Positions 6,116 through 7,478 of a stretch of 7,478 bases of DNA are shown piece after piece. Location: positions 1 to 7,478 of the forward strand of contig JACCXG010000520.1 of assembly GCA_013697225.1 (NCBI GenBank), read 5' to 3'. The notes below the pieces were generated by a model. It saw only the letters and a program-made list of their open reading frames with translations, searched no databases and had not been told where the DNA came from. The DNA is from Acidobacteriota bacterium (GTDB lineage: Bacteria > Acidobacteriota > Vicinamibacteria > Vicinamibacterales > 2-12-FULL-66-21). Each line of letters begins with the position of its first letter. Positions within the stretch are counted from its first letter, which is position 1. Made by a program: the position numbers and the translations under genes.

Positions 6116-6150
6116 TTTTCCCTTCTCCCTTCTCCCTTTTCCCTTTTCCC
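6116..6150. repeat. Tandem heptanucleotide repeat, 5 units, homopurine/homopyrimidine
   Basis: On the plus strand the units are TTTTCCC, TTCTCCC, TTCTCCC, TTTTCCC and TTTTCCC, end to end, followed by a partial TTTCC that runs into the barrel gene's stop codon. Units differ only at their third base. The strand bias is complete: all pyrimidine on plus, all purine on minus. The tract occupies the gap between the barrel gene and the esterase, and its unit length is not a multiple of three. Confidence 0.92.
6120..6150 (-). promoter_or_regulatory. Potential G-quadruplex in the esterase leader
   Basis: The minus (coding) strand carries five GGG runs, at 6120-6122, 6127-6129, 6134-6136, 6141-6143 and 6148-6150, each separated by four bases (AAAA or AGAA). 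This fits the common G3-N(1-7) quadruplex pattern with one spare run. In the mRNA it would lie between the barrel stop codon and the esterase start and would include the Shine-Dalgarno-like purines. Whether it folds in the cell is unknown. Confidence 0.45.
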
Positions 6151-6154
6151 TTTC

Positions 6155-7478
6155 CTAGAACCCTGGCATCAGGTTGAACTGCCACACCCAACCGCGGTCG
6201 GGACGATCGAGGGGGCGGACGTAGGCCAGCTCTCCCACGGCAAATCCAAAAAGATTCGCGCGCATTGCGGCGCCAACGCTCGTGACCGGCTTCTCATCGC
6301 TGCCCCCGAACAAGGAGCGGGACGTCTGCCCCCACGCGATCCCGCTGTCGGCAAAGAGCGCCATCTCGATCGGCAGCGGACCGTAGAAGTTGTCGCCGCC
6401 GAACGCTCCCCACAGCGGGAAACGAAGCTCGGCGTTGAACACCGCCACCTTGCTGCCGATCAGCCGATCGAAGACCGGGCATGAACTGTCCTGCTGCAGG
6501 CCACACTCGAACGCTTCGAACGAACCGGTGTCGTAGCCACGTACGAGTCCCGGATAGCCGAGATACAGGGTCGGCAAGCGGCCGTTCCCCGCATCCTGAC
6601 CGTACCGGCCGTAGTACAGTCCCCGGAAGGCGAACGTGTAGGGGCGGAACGGCATCAGGTAGGTTCTGAAATCACCAAGCACTCCCGTGTAGGTGAGCGA
6701 GCCGGCACTCTGCGAGAGCTCCATTCGGTAGCGGCTGCCGCGGATTGGGCTCGCGATGCCGTTGATGGAGGTGTCCCAGACGAGGGCTGCGGAGGCCTGG
6801 CCGAGGTTGAGCCCCGGCTCGGAACTGAGCGGCGTCCGATCCTGGGTGAGCTGGCGTCCGGTCCCGAGGTCGTATAACCGGGTCGTGACGTCCTGCTTCA
6901 GGCCGATCTGGCGCACGCCTGCGCTGCAGTCCAGGCGCTGCGCCCGGCTGAAGGGGTACGAGACGATCCCTGAGAGAGAGCGGTCGATCTGCAGGATGCG
7001 GTATTCGTTCTCGATGTAGACGTTCTGCCCCTCCACGAGCCCGAGGCCAGCATCGAAGCCGCGTGCGACATACGGCGTCTGGTCGATCGAGGCTCCCCAG
7101 ACCCAGCGCCGGGAGCGGTTGATGTACATCAGCGTTCCGCCGAACTCGTCGAAGCGGCTCGTTACCTGCGCGCCCGTCATCACGGTGTGATTGCCGAGCA
7201 TGTCGCTGAACATGAACGAGACTCCGCCCGCGGCATAGGTGCCGAACGGATCCGCGCCTATTCCGACCGTCGGCTGCCCTACGAAATCTAGACTGAGCTT
7301 GGGCTTGTAGTCTTCAACGGCCGCCGGAACATCGGCGGGCGGAAGGCCGAGCGTCTCGTTCTGGAGCGCCGCAAACACCGGCCCCTCCCCGGCCCGCCGC
7401 GGCGGCAGGACCGCCGCATTCTGCGGCAGCTCCTGGAGCGGACCGCCAGCGAGCGCCTCCGGCGTCTCCAGCGCATAG
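6155..7478 (-). CDS. Omp85-type outer-membrane beta-barrel protein, C-terminal part (5' end beyond window)
   Basis: About 440 residues are visible and the frame is open to the right edge. The GTG at 7378 is internal, so the N-terminus lies outside. The visible N-terminal stretch (YALETPEALAGG...) is Pro/Ala-rich linker. From about 7300 downward a bacterial surface-antigen barrel begins: 'YKPKLSLDFVGQPTVGIG', 'VSFMFSDMLGNH', 'YINRSRRWVWGASID', then alternating beta strands. The Omp85 hallmark VRGY of loop 6 is at 6533-6544. Near the end, 'VAVFNAELRFPLWG' and 'IEMALFADSGIAWG' are classic late strands, and the protein ends 'WQFNLMPGF' with the terminal Phe expected of a BamA substrate. No POTRA domain is visible. 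In acidobacteria such barrels often form the C-terminus of long TolB/PD40 propeller or peptidase proteins; that is family knowledge, not seen here. A Cys pair (CGLQQDSSC) follows the VRGY motif. Confidence 0.88.
   Translation of the reverse strand, partial: YALETPEALAGGPLQELPQNAAVLPPRRAGEGPVFAALQNETLGLPPADVPAAVEDYKPKLSLDFVGQPTVGIGADPFGTYAAGGVSFMFSDMLGNHTVMTGAQVTSRFDEFGGTLMYINRSRRWVWGASIDQTPYVARGFDAGLGLVEGQNVYIENEYRILQIDRSLSGIVSYPFSRAQRLDCSAGVRQIGLKQDVTTRLYDLGTGRQLTQDRTPLSSEPGLNLGQASAALVWDTSINGIASPIRGSRYRMELSQSAGSLTYTGVLGDFRTYLMPFRPYTFAFRGLYYGRYGQDAGNGRLPTLYLGYPGLVRGYDTGSFEAFECGLQQDSSCPVFDRLIGSKVAVFNAELRFPLWGAFGGDNFYGPLPIEMALFADSGIAWGQTSRSLFGGSDEKPVTSVGAAMRANLFGFAVGELAYVRPLDRPDRGWVWQFNLMPGF

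Noticed and set aside
6116..6150. Polypyrimidine tract read as a rho-independent terminator or CRISPR-like repeat
   Set aside because: It has no self-complementary stem and no spacers; it is a simple tandem heptad.
5974..6484. Short plus-strand frames across the heptad tract
   Set aside because: Their products include Pro/Ser/Phe repeats made by the pyrimidine tract, and they run antisense to the esterase and barrel genes.

Overview
The window is high-GC bacterial DNA that is almost entirely coding, with no rRNA, tRNA, CRISPR array or insertion sequence that I can see. The style of the outer-membrane barrel at the right end (a surface-antigen barrel with the 'SDMLGNH' and 'VRGY' signatures, probably the C-terminus of a longer protein), together with the high GC and the order amidase - GerMN protein - RNase PH - ITPase, suggests a Gram-negative environmental bacterium, most likely an acidobacterium of the Vicinamibacteria type. 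The taxonomic guess is inference, because no marker gene is present.

Left part (1-1527, + strand): two consecutive short-chain dehydrogenase/reductase genes. The first is cut by the left edge and the second is complete. They look like a catabolic oxidoreductase pair, and the first resembles the 2-keto-3-deoxy-L-fuconate dehydrogenase/DHRS6-like group. Next comes a small membrane-anchored protein with eight cysteines in four pairs (1609-1905), a conserved-looking unknown whose start codon lies about 7 nt after a -10-like box.

Middle part (1925-5362, + strand): a tight four-gene operon. It encodes an exported N-acetylmuramoyl-L-alanine amidase with a stalk-like N-terminal region, a membrane-anchored GerMN-domain protein, RNase PH (rph) and the XTP/dITP diphosphatase RdgB. 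The junctions are a 2-nt gap, a 1-nt overlap and a 4-nt overlap. The first two genes act in the envelope. The last two are nucleotide/RNA housekeeping genes that sit beside gerM in other phyla as well.

Right part (5348-7478, - strand): an esterase-family alpha/beta hydrolase converges on rdgB, with a 15-nt tail-to-tail overlap. Upstream of it is the 3' part of an Omp85-type outer-membrane barrel gene that runs off the right edge. Between them lies the most unusual stretch of the window: five tandem 7-bp units of pure purine/pyrimidine sequence with five regularly spaced GGG runs on the coding strand. They sit exactly where the esterase's translation start should be. The esterase reading frame is open all the way up to the stop codon of the barrel gene, but it has no ATG, GTG or TTG before an internal GTG at 6058.

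I do not see a clear new multi-gene system. The observations best worth a second look are the heptanucleotide tract with the missing esterase start, the small cysteine-rich membrane protein, and the near-leaderless start sites.
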